Notes: generated by a model not told the origin, from the letters alone. A DNA stretch of 64,000 bases from Flammeovirgaceae bacterium UBA1842 (GCA_002338655.1 DDIU01000053.1:1-64000); one strand, 5' to 3'. Positions 17,251 through 26,985 are shown, counted from the first letter of the stretch. A program made the numbers and translations.

Positions 17251-17393
17251 TTTTAGTTGTTTAGCGGGATAAGTATGTGTTGTTGGTAAGTTTCTTTACC
17301 AGCGTATATGACTATCTATTAATTAGCTAAACACCCTCTTAACGGCCTTTTACAAAGGGCAACTTTATTCATGTTCAATTCTATATGTACAGC

Positions 17394-17558
17394 ATGAAAA
17401 AACTGTATAGGAACCAAAAGAAAAATAGGAAAAAGAGAAGGGAAAAAATCACTGTTAAAAGAGTGTTGAAATGGGTTTTCATTGCGTTGATTATTGCTAT
17501 ACTCATTATTGCCACGATTTTAAAGTTTATTCACTTCATTAAATTCCATGTTAAATAA
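17394..17558 (+). CDS. small basic membrane protein, 54 aa
   Basis: ATG frame with a very basic N-terminus (KKLYRNQKKNRKKRREK) and one membrane helix (WVFIALIIAILIIATIL) followed by His-containing FIHFIKFHVK. An in-frame ATG at 17385 would add three residues. It ends 12 nt before the czcA start and is probably co-transcribed with it. Function unknown; the topology should leave the basic part in the cytoplasm. Confidence 0.5.
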   Translation: MKKLYRNQKKNRKKRREKITVKRVLKWVFIALIIAILIIATILKFIHFIKFHVK

Positions 17559-17570
17559 TTTAAAAAATAT

Positions 17571-20500
17571 ATGATAAATCAAATCATTTCTTTTTCAATA
17601 AAGAATAAATTCATCGTAGGCTTGTTGACACTGGCGCTCATTGGAGTTGGCATCTACTCCATGTCTACGATTAATCTGGGATCCGTTCCAGATATAACCA
17701 ACAATCAGGTGCAGGTAATTACCGTTTCGCAGAACCTTGCCACTGAAGATATCGAGCAATTTGTCACTTATCCTGTGGAATTGGCAATGGGAAACTTACC
17801 GGGAGTGGATGAAATAAGGTCTGTTTCCCGGTTTGGTCTTTCTGTTGTTACCATTGTTTTTGATGACGATATGGGGACTTACCTGCCTAGACAATTAGTT
17901 CAGGAAAAACTCAATGAACTAAAAGAAACAATCCCTCAAGAATTTGGAAACCCCTCAATGGGTCCTATTTCTACTGGTCTTGGACAGATTTATGAGTATA
18001 CTATTCATCCAAAAGCAGGATATGATACAGTTTATTCTGCAATGGAACTTCGTACTATTCAGGACTGGATTGTTAAACGTCAGCTAACACTTCTCGAAGG
18101 AGTAGTGGAAATCAATTCTTTTGGTGGTTTTGTGAAGCAATATGAAGTAGCCATTAATCCTGAAAAACTGAATGCTATGAACGTGAGCATTTCAGAGGTT
18201 TATGAGGCATTAGTGCGTAATAATGTTAATACGGGAGGTGCCTATATTGAGAAAAACAAAATGGCCAATTTCATTCGCGGGGAAGGACTTGTTCGTACCA
18301 TTGATGATATAGAAAATATATCAATACGTAATGAAAATGGAGTTCCAATTCTTATTAAAGATATTGCAGAGAAGGTACATTTTGGACATCAAGTTCGTTA
18401 TGGGGCCTTCACTCAGGATGGCCGAGAGGCTGTAGGGGGAATCATCATGATGCTGAAAGGATCGAACCCTAATGCAGTCATTCAAAATGTAATCCAACGA
18501 ATGGCAGAAATTGAAAAATCACTTCCTAAGGGACTTGAGTTTAATACTTATCTTGATCGGAGCTCTCTAATTGAGCGAACCACAAGTACAGTTTCCAAAA
18601 ATTTAGTTGAGGGTGCGCTCATTGTGATATTCGTACTTGTTGTGCTTTTGGGAAGTCTAAGAGGCGGTATCGTAACAGCATCATTAATCCCACTCTCATT
18701 GCTCTTTGCATTCATTCTGATGAAAGCCACTGGTGTGTGGGCTAATTTGATGAGTCTGGGAGCTATTGATTTTGGAATCATAGTGGATGGGGCTGTTATT
18801 ATTGTTGAAGGCACAGTTCATGAAATTGAAAAGCGGATTAAGGCTGGCAAGAATAAGTTTGATCAGGTCCAAATGGATGAAATAGCCTATGAATCTGGTA
18901 GTACCATGATGAACGCTGCTTTTTTTGGACAGCTCATAATTCTAATAGTATTTACACCTATTCTTTTTCTAACAGGTGTTGAAGGTAAGATGTTTACCCC
19001 TATGGCCTACACCTTTGGGTATGCTGTCCTAGGTGCAATCATTCTGTGTTTGACCTATGTGCCAATGATGTCCGCATTACTCATGCGTCCAATTAATAAT
19101 CCTAAAAATTGGCTTGCAAGATTAGAATATGGAATTCACAAGTTTAGCGAGAAAATAATTTCTGGATTAAACAAGGTATATCACCCATTGATTCTCGGTG
19201 CTTTGAAATTTCGAATATTGGTTATAGGTATTGCGCTGTCTTTACTCGTTGGTGCGGGGTTCGTTTTCTCCAAAATGGGAGGAGAATTTATACCGCAATT
19301 GGATGAAGGTGATTTGGCGATGCAAGCTCTTATCCGACCAGGAAGTGGTCTTGAGGAAGCTATTGATACATCCATTAAAATCGAGAATATATTGAAGGAG
19401 AATTTTCCTGAAATAACAACAGCAGTAGCCAGAATTGGAGTAGCTGATATACCAACAGACCCCATGCCGTTAGATATTGCAGACATGTATTTAATTTTGG
19501 AGAAGGATAAAGAGAAATGGGTTTCCGCAGATTCAAAGGAAGAGCTAATTGAGAAGATTAAAGGGAAGTTAAGTGTACTTCCTGGTGTTAATCTTGTTTT
19601 TACCCAACCAGTGGAACTTAGATTCAATGAATTACTTGAAGGTGTACGAGAAGATGTAGCTGTGAAGCTGTACGGTGAAGATCTTAATGTTCTTACACAA
19701 AAAGTGCAGGAAATGGCTGCCATCATCCAAACCGTTCCAGGTGCTGGTGATGTAAATCCAGAACGTACTGCTGGTCTTCCACAAATGACTGTAAGATACG
19801 ACCGTAAAAAATTAGCACAATACGGGCTGGATGTTCAAAAGCTAAATGAATATGTTAGTGCGGCCTTTGCAGGTGGCGTTGCCGGGGTAATTTTTGAGGG
19901 AGAAAAACGCTTTGATATGGTCATTCGTTTTGATGAATCACATCGCCAAAGCATTGAAGACCTTAGAACCTTGTATATAGATTTACCTGATGGTACTCAG
20001 GTGCCAATTAAAGAGGTTGCTGATATTGAATATGTCCCAGGCCCTATGCAGATATCCAGAGATAATACCTTTCGGAGAACTTACGTGGGTGTAAACGTCC
20101 GAGGTAGAGATGTGGAATCTGTGGTTACAGATATTCAAGCAAAATTGGATGCAGAGCTTGACTTGCCAGCAGGGTATTATATCACTTATGGAGGTGAATT
20201 TGAAAATTTACAACGTGCCAAAGCACGGTTATCTGTAGTGGTACCAATTGCTCTCTTTCTCATATTTATACTACTCTATTTCGCCTTAAAGTCCTTTCCT
20301 CAATCAGTGATGATTTACATGGCGATCCCACTTGCAGCTATTGGTGGGGTGTTTTTTATGGGAGTAAGGGGTATGCCATTTAGTATATCGGCAGGAGTTG
20401 GGTTTATTGTCCTCTTTGGCGTAGCTGTCCTTAACGGGCTGGTGCTAATTAGTCGATTCAATTCACTAAAAACAGAAGGTATGACAGGTTTGAAAGAACG

Positions 20501-21992
20501 TATCCTCACAGGAACACAAGAACGTCTACGCCCAATATTGTTAACAGCAACGGCTGCAATAATGGGATTTACACCCATGGCATTTTCAGCCTCTGCTGGA
20601 GCGGAAGTACAGCGGCCTCTAGCTACAGTGGTTATAGGTGGTCTAATTAGTGCGACTCTATTGACGCTAATTGTTCTGCCAGTTCTCTACTCATACATTG
20701 AAGAGCGAAAGTCTAAAAGTCTGAAGTTAAATACTAGATCTTCGGTCAATGTAATCATAGCTCTCGCTGTATGCGGTACACTTCTGGGGCTTTCATCCAA
20801 TGCCAAGGCACAAGAGATGGAGCAAAGGTCAATTACCACTTTGGATGAGGCCATTACGATAGGATTAGCCAATAATGGTAATGTACAAGTGGCAGCTACA
20901 AACATTGAACTACAAGAACAAGGGAAGAAGGCTGCCTTTAACATAGGGAAAACAAGTGTGGGTATTCAGTACGGTCAATACAACAGTTTTGAGAATGACT
21001 TTTCATTTAGTGTGGGTCAGTCATTTGAGTTTCCGACAGTTTATGGAAAGCAAAAACAATTAGCCAACGAACGAGTGATTGGCGGCCAAAAACAACTAGA
21101 CGTGACTGAAAATGACCTAAAATGGAAAATTCGTCAGGCATGGTATGAATTATCCTATCTGCATGAAAGGCGTAAGTTGCTGATATATCAGGACACTATT
21201 TATGGACGATTCCTAAATGCTGCAACGATACGTTACGAGACAGAAGCTACCAGTTACCTGGAGAAAGCCTCAGCTGAAACAGGTGTAATGGAGGTGCAAA
21301 ATCAGTTGAAGTTGTTGGAGGCGGATATTGTAATTCAGGAGAAACAGTTGCAAATACTGTTGAATGACACATCTACTTTATATTTTGAGCCATCTGACCT
21401 TATTGAACGGGATGTTACAAAAATTCAAGACTATGCCTTGATTGCCAACAACCCGCTACTTGGATTGTCCAAACAGCAAGTTGCCATCACAGAGGCAGAA
21501 AAATCCGTTCAATCAGCCAAATTGATGCCAGATCTTTTTGTCGGTTATTTCAATCAATCGCTGACCGGAGGGGCAACGTCAAACGGTGGAATTGCCACTT
21601 CGTCAGATAGATTTGGGGGAATTCAGGCAGGAATTGCCATACCTCTGTTTTATGGTTCTTATAAAGCAAACGTTAAATCTGCTCAATTGAGATCTCAGAT
21701 GGCAAGAACCAGCTCGGAGTATTATTTTACTGCACTTCAGGGTCAATACCATCAGCAACTGGAGGAAATCTCAAAATTTCAGGGTAGCCTAAATTATTAT
21801 AAGGAGAAAGCTATTCCTCAAGCCAATTTGATTTTGAATAATGCCAGAAAAAGTTTTGAGGGTGGTGCCATAGACTATGTGGAATATTTTCAAAATATCA
21901 ATCAGGCACTCAATCTCAAATTCAATTACATCAATACATTAAATGGGTATAACCAGGCTGTTATTAATCTGGAATTTCTTATTGGACAATAA
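17571..21992 (+). CDS. czcA: CzcA-type RND heavy-metal pump fused to a TolC-like outer-membrane factor
   Basis: 1473 aa. Residues 1 to about 1050 are an HME-RND proton antiporter. The TM4 signature DFGIIVDGAVIIVEG is of the Zn/Co/Cd type, and the CzcA-like motif RFNELLEGVRED is present. Residues about 1085-1473 are an outer-membrane factor with two OEP repeats (LDEAITIGLANNG, GIAIPLFYGSYKANV). Between them lies a signal-peptide-like segment, NVIIALAVCGTLLGLSSNAKAQ, at residues about 1058-1079. Single frame throughout. Such fusions are known in Bacteroidota, but how one chain serves both membranes is unclear. Cleavage after AKAQ by signal peptidase would solve it. Confidence 0.94.
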   Translation: MINQIISFSIKNKFIVGLLTLALIGVGIYSMSTINLGSVPDITNNQVQVITVSQNLATEDIEQFVTYPVELAMGNLPGVDEIRSVSRFGLSVVTIVFDDDMGTYLPRQLVQEKLNELKETIPQEFGNPSMGPISTGLGQIYEYTIHPKAGYDTVYSAMELRTIQDWIVKRQLTLLEGVVEINSFGGFVKQYEVAINPEKLNAMNVSISEVYEALVRNNVNTGGAYIEKNKMANFIRGEGLVRTIDDIENISIRNENGVPILIKDIAEKVHFGHQVRYGAFTQDGREAVGGIIMMLKGSNPNAVIQNVIQRMAEIEKSLPKGLEFNTYLDRSSLIERTTSTVSKNLVEGALIVIFVLVVLLGSLRGGIVTASLIPLSLLFAFILMKATGVWANLMSLGAIDFGIIVDGAVIIVEGTVHEIEKRIKAGKNKFDQVQMDEIAYESGSTMMNAAFFGQLIILIVFTPILFLTGVEGKMFTPMAYTFGYAVLGAIILCLTYVPMMSALLMRPINNPKNWLARLEYGIHKFSEKIISGLNKVYHPLILGALKFRILVIGIALSLLVGAGFVFSKMGGEFIPQLDEGDLAMQALIRPGSGLEEAIDTSIKIENILKENFPEITTAVARIGVADIPTDPMPLDIADMYLILEKDKEKWVSADSKEELIEKIKGKLSVLPGVNLVFTQPVELRFNELLEGVREDVAVKLYGEDLNVLTQKVQEMAAIIQTVPGAGDVNPERTAGLPQMTVRYDRKKLAQYGLDVQKLNEYVSAAFAGGVAGVIFEGEKRFDMVIRFDESHRQSIEDLRTLYIDLPDGTQVPIKEVADIEYVPGPMQISRDNTFRRTYVGVNVRGRDVESVVTDIQAKLDAELDLPAGYYITYGGEFENLQRAKARLSVVVPIALFLIFILLYFALKSFPQSVMIYMAIPLAAIGGVFFMGVRGMPFSISAGVGFIVLFGVAVLNGLVLISRFNSLKTEGMTGLKERILTGTQERLRPILLTATAAIMGFTPMAFSASAGAEVQRPLATVVIGGLISATLLTLIVLPVLYSYIEERKSKSLKLNTRSSVNVIIALAVCGTLLGLSSNAKAQEMEQRSITTLDEAITIGLANNGNVQVAATNIELQEQGKKAAFNIGKTSVGIQYGQYNSFENDFSFSVGQSFEFPTVYGKQKQLANERVIGGQKQLDVTENDLKWKIRQAWYELSYLHERRKLLIYQDTIYGRFLNAATIRYETEATSYLEKASAETGVMEVQNQLKLLEADIVIQEKQLQILLNDTSTLYFEPSDLIERDVTKIQDYALIANNPLLGLSKQQVAITEAEKSVQSAKLMPDLFVGYFNQSLTGGATSNGGIATSSDRFGGIQAGIAIPLFYGSYKANVKSAQLRSQMARTSSEYYFTALQGQYHQQLEEISKFQGSLNYYKEKAIPQANLILNNARKSFEGGAIDYVEYFQNINQALNLKFNYINTLNGYNQAVINLEFLIGQ

Positions 21993-22016
21993 TTCAACAT
22001 TTCAAAACATATAAAA

Positions 22017-23240
22017 ATGAAAAAGCAAATTGTATATATAGTAGCCATCATATTCATTGCATCAGCCTTTGCAGGTTGTAGTAATAGGTCTGCAGACGTA
22101 GAAGAGGGGCTGGATGAACATGCCCAAGAAGAAGGTGGTCATGAAGAAGGACAAAGCGAAGAAGGAGAAATGGGCGAAGTTCATTTATCTCAACTCAAGT
22201 TTAACAGCCTCAATATTAAGGTTGATGAAATACCCACACGACCATTATCGGGAGTAGTTGAAGCCAATGGGCAGTTAGAAGTTCCACCTCAATATGAGGC
22301 TACCGTCACTGCCATATTGGGAGCAAATGTAACCTCAATTAAGGTGATAGAAGGTGATAAAGTAAAGAAAGGTCAGACGTTGGCAACTCTGGTACATCCA
22401 AATCTATCCAAATTGCAAACGAACTATGTAAGAGCCTACAACCAGATGCAATATCTTAAAATGGAATTCAATCGACAGAAAAAACTTTATGAAGAAAATG
22501 TAGGTTCAGGTAAAACCTTTCAACAAACCCAAGCTGATTATCTTTCAATGAAAGGTGAGGTGAATGGATATGAATCCCAATTACGTCAACTCAGTTTAAA
22601 TGTTGAAAAGGTACAAAAGGGGGACGTGTATCAAAATGTTCCGGTGGTAAGTCCTATTGATGGTTATATTGAAAAAGTGGAAGTTAAGATTGGTCAATAT
22701 GTCGATCCTCAGAAAAGCATGTTTATGATTGTGAATAATGAACACATTCATGCTGACCTGATGGTCTTTGAAAAGGATGTCCATAAAGTAAAAAAAGGTC
22801 AGGATATTTTATTCACCGTAGAGTCTGTACCAGGTGCTACTCTTAAAGCTAAAATTTACTCTGTTGGAAAACAGTTTGAACAAAACCCAAAGGCTGTACA
22901 CGTACATGCGGAAATTGAAAATAAAGAAAATTTTTTGATACCTGGAATGTACATCCATGGAAGAATTCATACGGAAGAAAAACCAGTATTGGCCTTGCCT
23001 GAATCTGCGATCATTGAAGAAGGTGGGAAACCTTTCATATTCACAGCAGCTGCTCATCAAGAAGATGGAGAAACAGAATGGAGCTTTAAAGCTATTGAGA
23101 TTCGAACCGGATTAATTGATGAAGGATGGGTAGAAATTAAATTGCTAGAACCACTTCCGAAAGGCACAAAAGTGGCATGGAATAACGGGTACTATTTGAT
23201 TTCGGAGATGAAGAAAAGTCAGACTTCGCATAGCCATTAA
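22017..23240 (+). CDS. czcB: CzcB/CusB-like RND efflux adaptor, lipoprotein
   Basis: 407 aa periplasmic membrane-fusion protein. It starts with a lipoprotein signal ending FAGC (Cys about 20), so it is lipid-anchored. A His/Glu-rich stretch follows (DEHAQEEGGHEEGQSEEGE, residues 33-51), which may bind divalent metal. The core has the biotinyl-lipoyl half motifs (GANVTSIKVIEGDKVKKGQ), a coiled-coil hairpin at about 120-185, and beta-barrel motifs (VIPGMYIHGRIH type). It lies 24 nt after the czcA-OMF fusion and completes the tripartite pump. No separate czcC is present because the outer-membrane factor is fused to CzcA. Confidence 0.93.
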   Translation: MKKQIVYIVAIIFIASAFAGCSNRSADVEEGLDEHAQEEGGHEEGQSEEGEMGEVHLSQLKFNSLNIKVDEIPTRPLSGVVEANGQLEVPPQYEATVTAILGANVTSIKVIEGDKVKKGQTLATLVHPNLSKLQTNYVRAYNQMQYLKMEFNRQKKLYEENVGSGKTFQQTQADYLSMKGEVNGYESQLRQLSLNVEKVQKGDVYQNVPVVSPIDGYIEKVEVKIGQYVDPQKSMFMIVNNEHIHADLMVFEKDVHKVKKGQDILFTVESVPGATLKAKIYSVGKQFEQNPKAVHVHAEIENKENFLIPGMYIHGRIHTEEKPVLALPESAIIEEGGKPFIFTAAAHQEDGETEWSFKAIEIRTGLIDEGWVEIKLLEPLPKGTKVAWNNGYYLISEMKKSQTSHSH

Positions 23241-23255
23241 TTTTAGAGAGGAACG

Positions 23256-23287
23256 CAGGCAGTGTCAAATTAGATTGTTACTGCCTG
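23256..23287 (+). terminator. hairpin after czcB
   Basis: Inverted repeat CAGGCAGT (23256-23263) and ACTGCCTG (23280-23287), 16-nt loop, followed by ATTTTAAAA. The U-run is short, so it may attenuate rather than stop transcription before the PII-like gene. Confidence 0.45.
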
Positions 23288-23320
23288 ATTTTAAAAATGA
23301 TTTCATAAAAAAATAAAGAA

Positions 23321-23662
23321 ATGAAAGAAATAAAAGCATTTATAAAGCCGAACAAAGTACAAATAGTAGTGGAAAACTTGCGTGATGCAGGTTTTGAGAG
23401 TGTAACGCTTTCTAAAGGAGAAGGTACGGGCAAGTATAAACAGAAAGACGCATCTCCCTCTTTGGATTTTCATTTTACAGATAGCTCAATAGTTAAATTG
23501 GAACTGGTTTGTCAAAATGAGGAAATGGACAAAGCCATACAACTGATCTGTGGCAAGGCACAAACACCTGAACCGGGTGATGGCATTATTTACGTTTCAG
23601 AAGTGGACAACGCCTATCGGATCAAGACTGGAAAATCTATTAAAAGATTTGATATGAAGTAG
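23321..23662 (+). CDS. PII-like signalling protein linked to metal efflux
   Basis: 113 aa, the size of GlnB. The fold signature is visible: MKEIKAFIKPNKVQIVVENL at the start (GlnB: KKIEAIIKP..), VKLELVCQNEEMDKAIQLI in the middle and GDGIIYVSEVDNAYRIKTG at the C-terminus (GlnB: GDGKIFV..). The T-loop region lacks the GlnB uridylylation Tyr context and is altered (GEGTGKYKQKDASPS). No amtB or glnA gene is nearby; instead it sits in a Zn/Cd efflux operon. PII-like proteins beside CzcA/CusA pumps form a recognised group of unknown function, perhaps metal or nucleotide sensing. Confidence 0.85.
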   Translation: MKEIKAFIKPNKVQIVVENLRDAGFESVTLSKGEGTGKYKQKDASPSLDFHFTDSSIVKLELVCQNEEMDKAIQLICGKAQTPEPGDGIIYVSEVDNAYRIKTGKSIKRFDMK

Positions 23663-23718
23663 ATTTCACTACAACTTAATATAAAGAGAAACGTCTTTTA
23701 GACCCTAAAATAAAAGCA

Positions 23719-23988
23719 ATGAATAAACAATCAATAATACTTGCCCTTGTCATAGGGACAATGGTTGGAATTTTAGTTCTAAATCCTTTATGGATATCTA
23801 TCCATGCTTTCGATGGATTGCATAACAACAGTGATTCTTTTGTAGATATTGTTATTATGGCATATAAACAAACGCTTACCACTGATGATTTATGGCATAA
23901 GACACTGTTCGTTTTTGTAGGTATTTTATTATCCTTTTTCTATTTGATGTTGGACACTAGGAATACAAAAAAGAAGAATACTAGATGA
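23719..23988 (+). CDS. small membrane protein, 89 aa
   Basis: Two predicted membrane helices: SIILALVIGTMVGILVL at residues 4-20 and TLFVFVGILLSFFYLML at about 63-79, with a loop of about 40 residues in which His and Asp residues stand out (HAFDGLHNNSDSFVD, DDLWHK). The C-terminus is basic (RNTKKKNTR) and likely cytoplasmic. I do not recognise the family. Its position between the PII-like gene and the YceI-like gene suggests a role in the metal response. Confidence 0.6.
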   Translation: MNKQSIILALVIGTMVGILVLNPLWISIHAFDGLHNNSDSFVDIVIMAYKQTLTTDDLWHKTLFVFVGILLSFFYLMLDTRNTKKKNTR

Positions 23989-24047
23989 ATAATTGGCACC
24001 AGAAAATTGGACATAACAGAAGTCTTTTAATAAAATGAATCTAAAGT

Positions 24048-24599
24048 ATGAGACTTAAAATAATCATATCAATATTATTTTTTATCAGTATAAGTGCTGT
24101 TCATTCACAATCTGAATATAAGACTATAGAAGGTCATATAATATTGATTGGCGAGGTGAATGAACAAAAAATATTGGCTGAAAGTCACAAGCTCTCTATT
24201 ATACTTGACTATGCAACAAAGGAAATTTCTGGAAATTTGGATTTAAAAACACTAAAAACAGGAGTTGAATATTTAGATAAGCAAATTCAAAATATAGCGG
24301 ATAAAAGTAGGCAGATTTATTTTTCAGGTACTATACCAATAGACGATTTTATAACTCAACCACATTTGCCTATTTCTTTTAATTGGCCAGTAATTTTGAT
24401 AGTAGAAGGTAGAAAACATGAAATTTCCTTAACAGGAACATTAACACATTTTAATGGAGGAAAAGCTTTTGCCTGTTTACTTGGGGCATCAGCCGATTTA
24501 TCTTCTGAAATGATCGGTTTGAAAAAGATAAAACCCGATCTAAATGATTTCATCAAAGTTCAATTTACTCAAACAATCCTAAGAAATAACGACTTATGA
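24048..24599 (+). CDS. exported YceI-like protein
   Basis: 183 aa. Signal peptide MRLKIIISILFFISISAVHSQ, so periplasmic. The body is beta-rich with the alternating pattern of YceI-like lipocalin-fold proteins (HKLSIILDYATKEISGNLDLKTL ... RQIYFSGTIPIDDF ... HEISLTGTLTHFNGGKAF). The match is by pattern, not by a diagnostic motif. Its stop overlaps the ATG of the downstream Fur-family regulator by 4 nt (ATGA), indicating a shared transcript and coupled translation. The role may be periplasmic metal or lipid binding; unknown. Confidence 0.6.
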   Translation: MRLKIIISILFFISISAVHSQSEYKTIEGHIILIGEVNEQKILAESHKLSIILDYATKEISGNLDLKTLKTGVEYLDKQIQNIADKSRQIYFSGTIPIDDFITQPHLPISFNWPVILIVEGRKHEISLTGTLTHFNGGKAFACLLGASADLSSEMIGLKKIKPDLNDFIKVQFTQTILRNNDL

Positions 24600-25018
24600 A
24601 AGTAATAAAAAAACTTGAAGAGAACCTTCATCAACACAACATTAATCCCACGGCAATGCGGTTACTAGTATTGGAATATCTACTTCATCGAGAGGCTGCC
24701 GTTGGCCTTACTGAGATTTATAAAGCATTTGAAAAATCAGATAGAGTAACCCTTTACAGAACTTTGAAGGTATTTGAAGAAAAAGGTATAGTACATTGCA
24801 TTGAAGATGGTACAGGTATACCAAAGTATGCATTGTGTGAAGAGGGATGTAAATGTGAAATAGAAAAAGATTTACATCTTCATTTTCATTGTTCGGTGTG
24901 TGACGAAACTGTCTGTCTAACCAATCATAAAATTCCGAAAATAAGTTTGCCTCAGGGTTATATAGCTGAGAATTCCGATTTCGTGGTTACCGGAATTTGT
25001 AAGAAATGTAGTAAGTAA
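24596..25018 (+). CDS. Fur-family transcriptional regulator (Zur-like)
   Basis: 140 aa. An N-terminal winged helix (NPTAMRLLVLEYLLHREAAVG, then RVTLYRTLKVFEEKG, the usual recognition helix of Fur proteins) is followed by a dimerisation domain. That domain has His-rich DLHLHFHCSVCDETVCL and C-terminal CKKC, two CxxC pairs that would form the structural zinc site. An unusual CEEGCKCEIEK segment sits at about residues 80-90. Its location between efflux genes and the ZntA-type ATPase suggests zinc-responsive control of this island; the metal is inferred. It starts 4 nt inside the YceI-like gene. Confidence 0.88.
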   Translation: MKVIKKLEENLHQHNINPTAMRLLVLEYLLHREAAVGLTEIYKAFEKSDRVTLYRTLKVFEEKGIVHCIEDGTGIPKYALCEEGCKCEIEKDLHLHFHCSVCDETVCLTNHKIPKISLPQGYIAENSDFVVTGICKKCSK

Positions 25019-25029
25019 AAAATAAAATA

Positions 25030-26961
25030 ATGTTAAACAAGAAAAAAGTACAACTGCGAGACATTAAAAGGAAACCAGAATCTGAAATTCCAGCAAACCA
25101 AACGAAGTTTAAAATTTATGCACCGTCAATTTTAAGTTTTATATTGCTCATTGTTGGTATCTCTTTTGATTACTTTAATGTGTCCCCATTTTTCCAAGGT
25201 TGGATACGTGTTATTTGGTACAGTGTGGCTTACATCCCCGTTGGGCTACCCGTGATCAAGGAAGGTTATGAAAGCATAATCAAAGGTGATTTTTTTACTG
25301 AATTCTTATTGATGTCCATTGCAACGCTAGGAGCATTTGCCATAGGCGAATACCCGGAAGGTGTAGCCGTTATGTTGTTTTATGCTGTTGGCGAACTTTT
25401 TCAAAACGCTGCGGTCAAACGAGCCAAAGGTAATATAAAAGCCTTGCTCGATGTACGCCCGAATACAGCTTTGGTATATCGGGATAACGATTTTGTTGAA
25501 GTTAATCCGGAAACCGTACAGGTCGGTGAAAAGGTTCAAGTGCGAACAGGAGAAAAAATTCCACTGGACGGTACGCTTTTATCTGAAAAGGCCAGCGTTA
25601 ACACAGCAGCTATAACCGGGGAAAGTAAACCTGACAGTATTCACAAAGGCGACAAGGTTTTTGCGGGAAGTATTAATTTGGTTGGAGTGATAGAACTTGA
25701 AACGACCAAAGAATTTAACGACAGTTCAATTGCCAGAATTTTGGATTTGGTACAAAATGCTACCGCAAGGAAATCCAAAACAGAACTTTTTATCAGGAAG
25801 TTTGCTCGTATTTATACTCCTATTGTTGTATTTCTTGCCATTTGCCTTACAGTGATGCCTGTCTTTTTTGTTGATAGTTACATATTCAAAGACTGGTTAT
25901 ACCGCGCGCTCATATTTCTGGTAATTTCTTGTCCTTGTGCTTTAGTAATTTCCATTCCATTAGGCTATTTCGGGGGCTTAGGTGCAGCATCAAGAAATGG
26001 TATACTTTTTAAAGGGGCTTCATTTCTTGATGCAATGACTAAAGTAAATATAGTGGTCATGGATAAAACAGGAACAGTCACTAAAGGTGTGTTTAAGATC
26101 AAAGAAATCAAACCTGTGGCAATTTCTGAAAATGAAATGATGTCATACTTATTGGCTTTAGAGGTTAAATCAACTCATCCTATAGCTCGTGCCATTTTAG
26201 AGTATGATTTAAAGGGTCAAAATCAAATCGCTTCAGAGGTTAGTGAAGTAGCAGGGAAAGGATTAAAAGGTAAAGTCAATAATAAAATTGTATTAGTAGG
26301 CAATAAAGTATTAATGACAACTCATGGTATTGAGGTCCCATCTGAGACTGATACTATAGTTGAATCCATTGTAATGATTGCAATTGATAATGAATTTTCT
26401 GGCTATGTTGTAATAGCTGATGAGTTAAAGGAAGATGCTGTTGATGCCATTAGGGAAATGCACAATGTTGGAATTAGGAAAATCATTATGCTATCGGGTG
26501 ACAAGCCTTCTATTACGGAAAAGGTGGGGCTTGAGCTCGGATTGGAACAAGCCAAGGGAGGCTTATTACCCGAAGATAAGCTGCACGAAGTAGAGGAGAT
26601 GAAGAAAAAACCATCAGCTTATATTGCTTTTGTAGGAGATGGGATTAACGATGCACCTGTTTTGGCAGTGAGCGATGTGGGAATAGCTATGGGAGGGTTA
26701 GGAAGTGATGTTGCTATTGAGACCGCAGACGTGATCATTCAAACGGATCAACCTTCAAAGATTGCAAAAGCCATAAAAATAGGTAGTTCTACACGAAAGG
26801 TAGTCTGGCAGAATATTGCATTGGCCTTTGGGGTGAAATTAATAGTAATGATCCTGGGAGCATTTGGTATGGCCACTATGTGGGAGGCTGTATTTGCAGA
26901 TGTGGGTGTAGCCTTTCTTGCTATTTTAAACGCGATAAGAATTCAGAAAATGAAATTTTGA
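25030..26961 (+). CDS. zntA: ZntA/CadA-type heavy-metal P-type ATPase
   Basis: 643 aa P1B ATPase exporting Zn(II)/Cd(II)/Pb(II). Visible motifs: TGESKPD in the A-domain, transport motif SCPCALVISIP near residue 300, phosphorylation site DKTGTVT near 345, STHPIARAI (HP motif) and GDGINDAPVLA near 535. It lacks any N-terminal HMA domain or Cys/His-rich tail; the N-terminus is a basic stretch, so metal regulation through an N-terminal domain is absent. It is 11 nt downstream of the Fur-family gene and ends the plus-strand island. Cation specificity is inferred from the CPC context and the neighbouring Czc genes. Confidence 0.93.
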   Translation: MLNKKKVQLRDIKRKPESEIPANQTKFKIYAPSILSFILLIVGISFDYFNVSPFFQGWIRVIWYSVAYIPVGLPVIKEGYESIIKGDFFTEFLLMSIATLGAFAIGEYPEGVAVMLFYAVGELFQNAAVKRAKGNIKALLDVRPNTALVYRDNDFVEVNPETVQVGEKVQVRTGEKIPLDGTLLSEKASVNTAAITGESKPDSIHKGDKVFAGSINLVGVIELETTKEFNDSSIARILDLVQNATARKSKTELFIRKFARIYTPIVVFLAICLTVMPVFFVDSYIFKDWLYRALIFLVISCPCALVISIPLGYFGGLGAASRNGILFKGASFLDAMTKVNIVVMDKTGTVTKGVFKIKEIKPVAISENEMMSYLLALEVKSTHPIARAILEYDLKGQNQIASEVSEVAGKGLKGKVNNKIVLVGNKVLMTTHGIEVPSETDTIVESIVMIAIDNEFSGYVVIADELKEDAVDAIREMHNVGIRKIIMLSGDKPSITEKVGLELGLEQAKGGLLPEDKLHEVEEMKKKPSAYIAFVGDGINDAPVLAVSDVGIAMGGLGSDVAIETADVIIQTDQPSKIAKAIKIGSSTRKVVWQNIALAFGVKLIVMILGAFGMATMWEAVFADVGVAFLAILNAIRIQKMKF

Positions 26962-26985
26962 CTCTATTCTTTTTGTATTATAAAA

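Noticed and set aside
19181..19726. 181-codon minus-strand frame inside czcA
   Set aside because: Ser/Ile-rich shadow of a well-supported RND gene.
23321..23662. Nitrogen regulator GlnB/GlnK
   Set aside because: No amtB or glutamine synthetase gene nearby and the T-loop differs; a metal-linked PII-like protein fits better.
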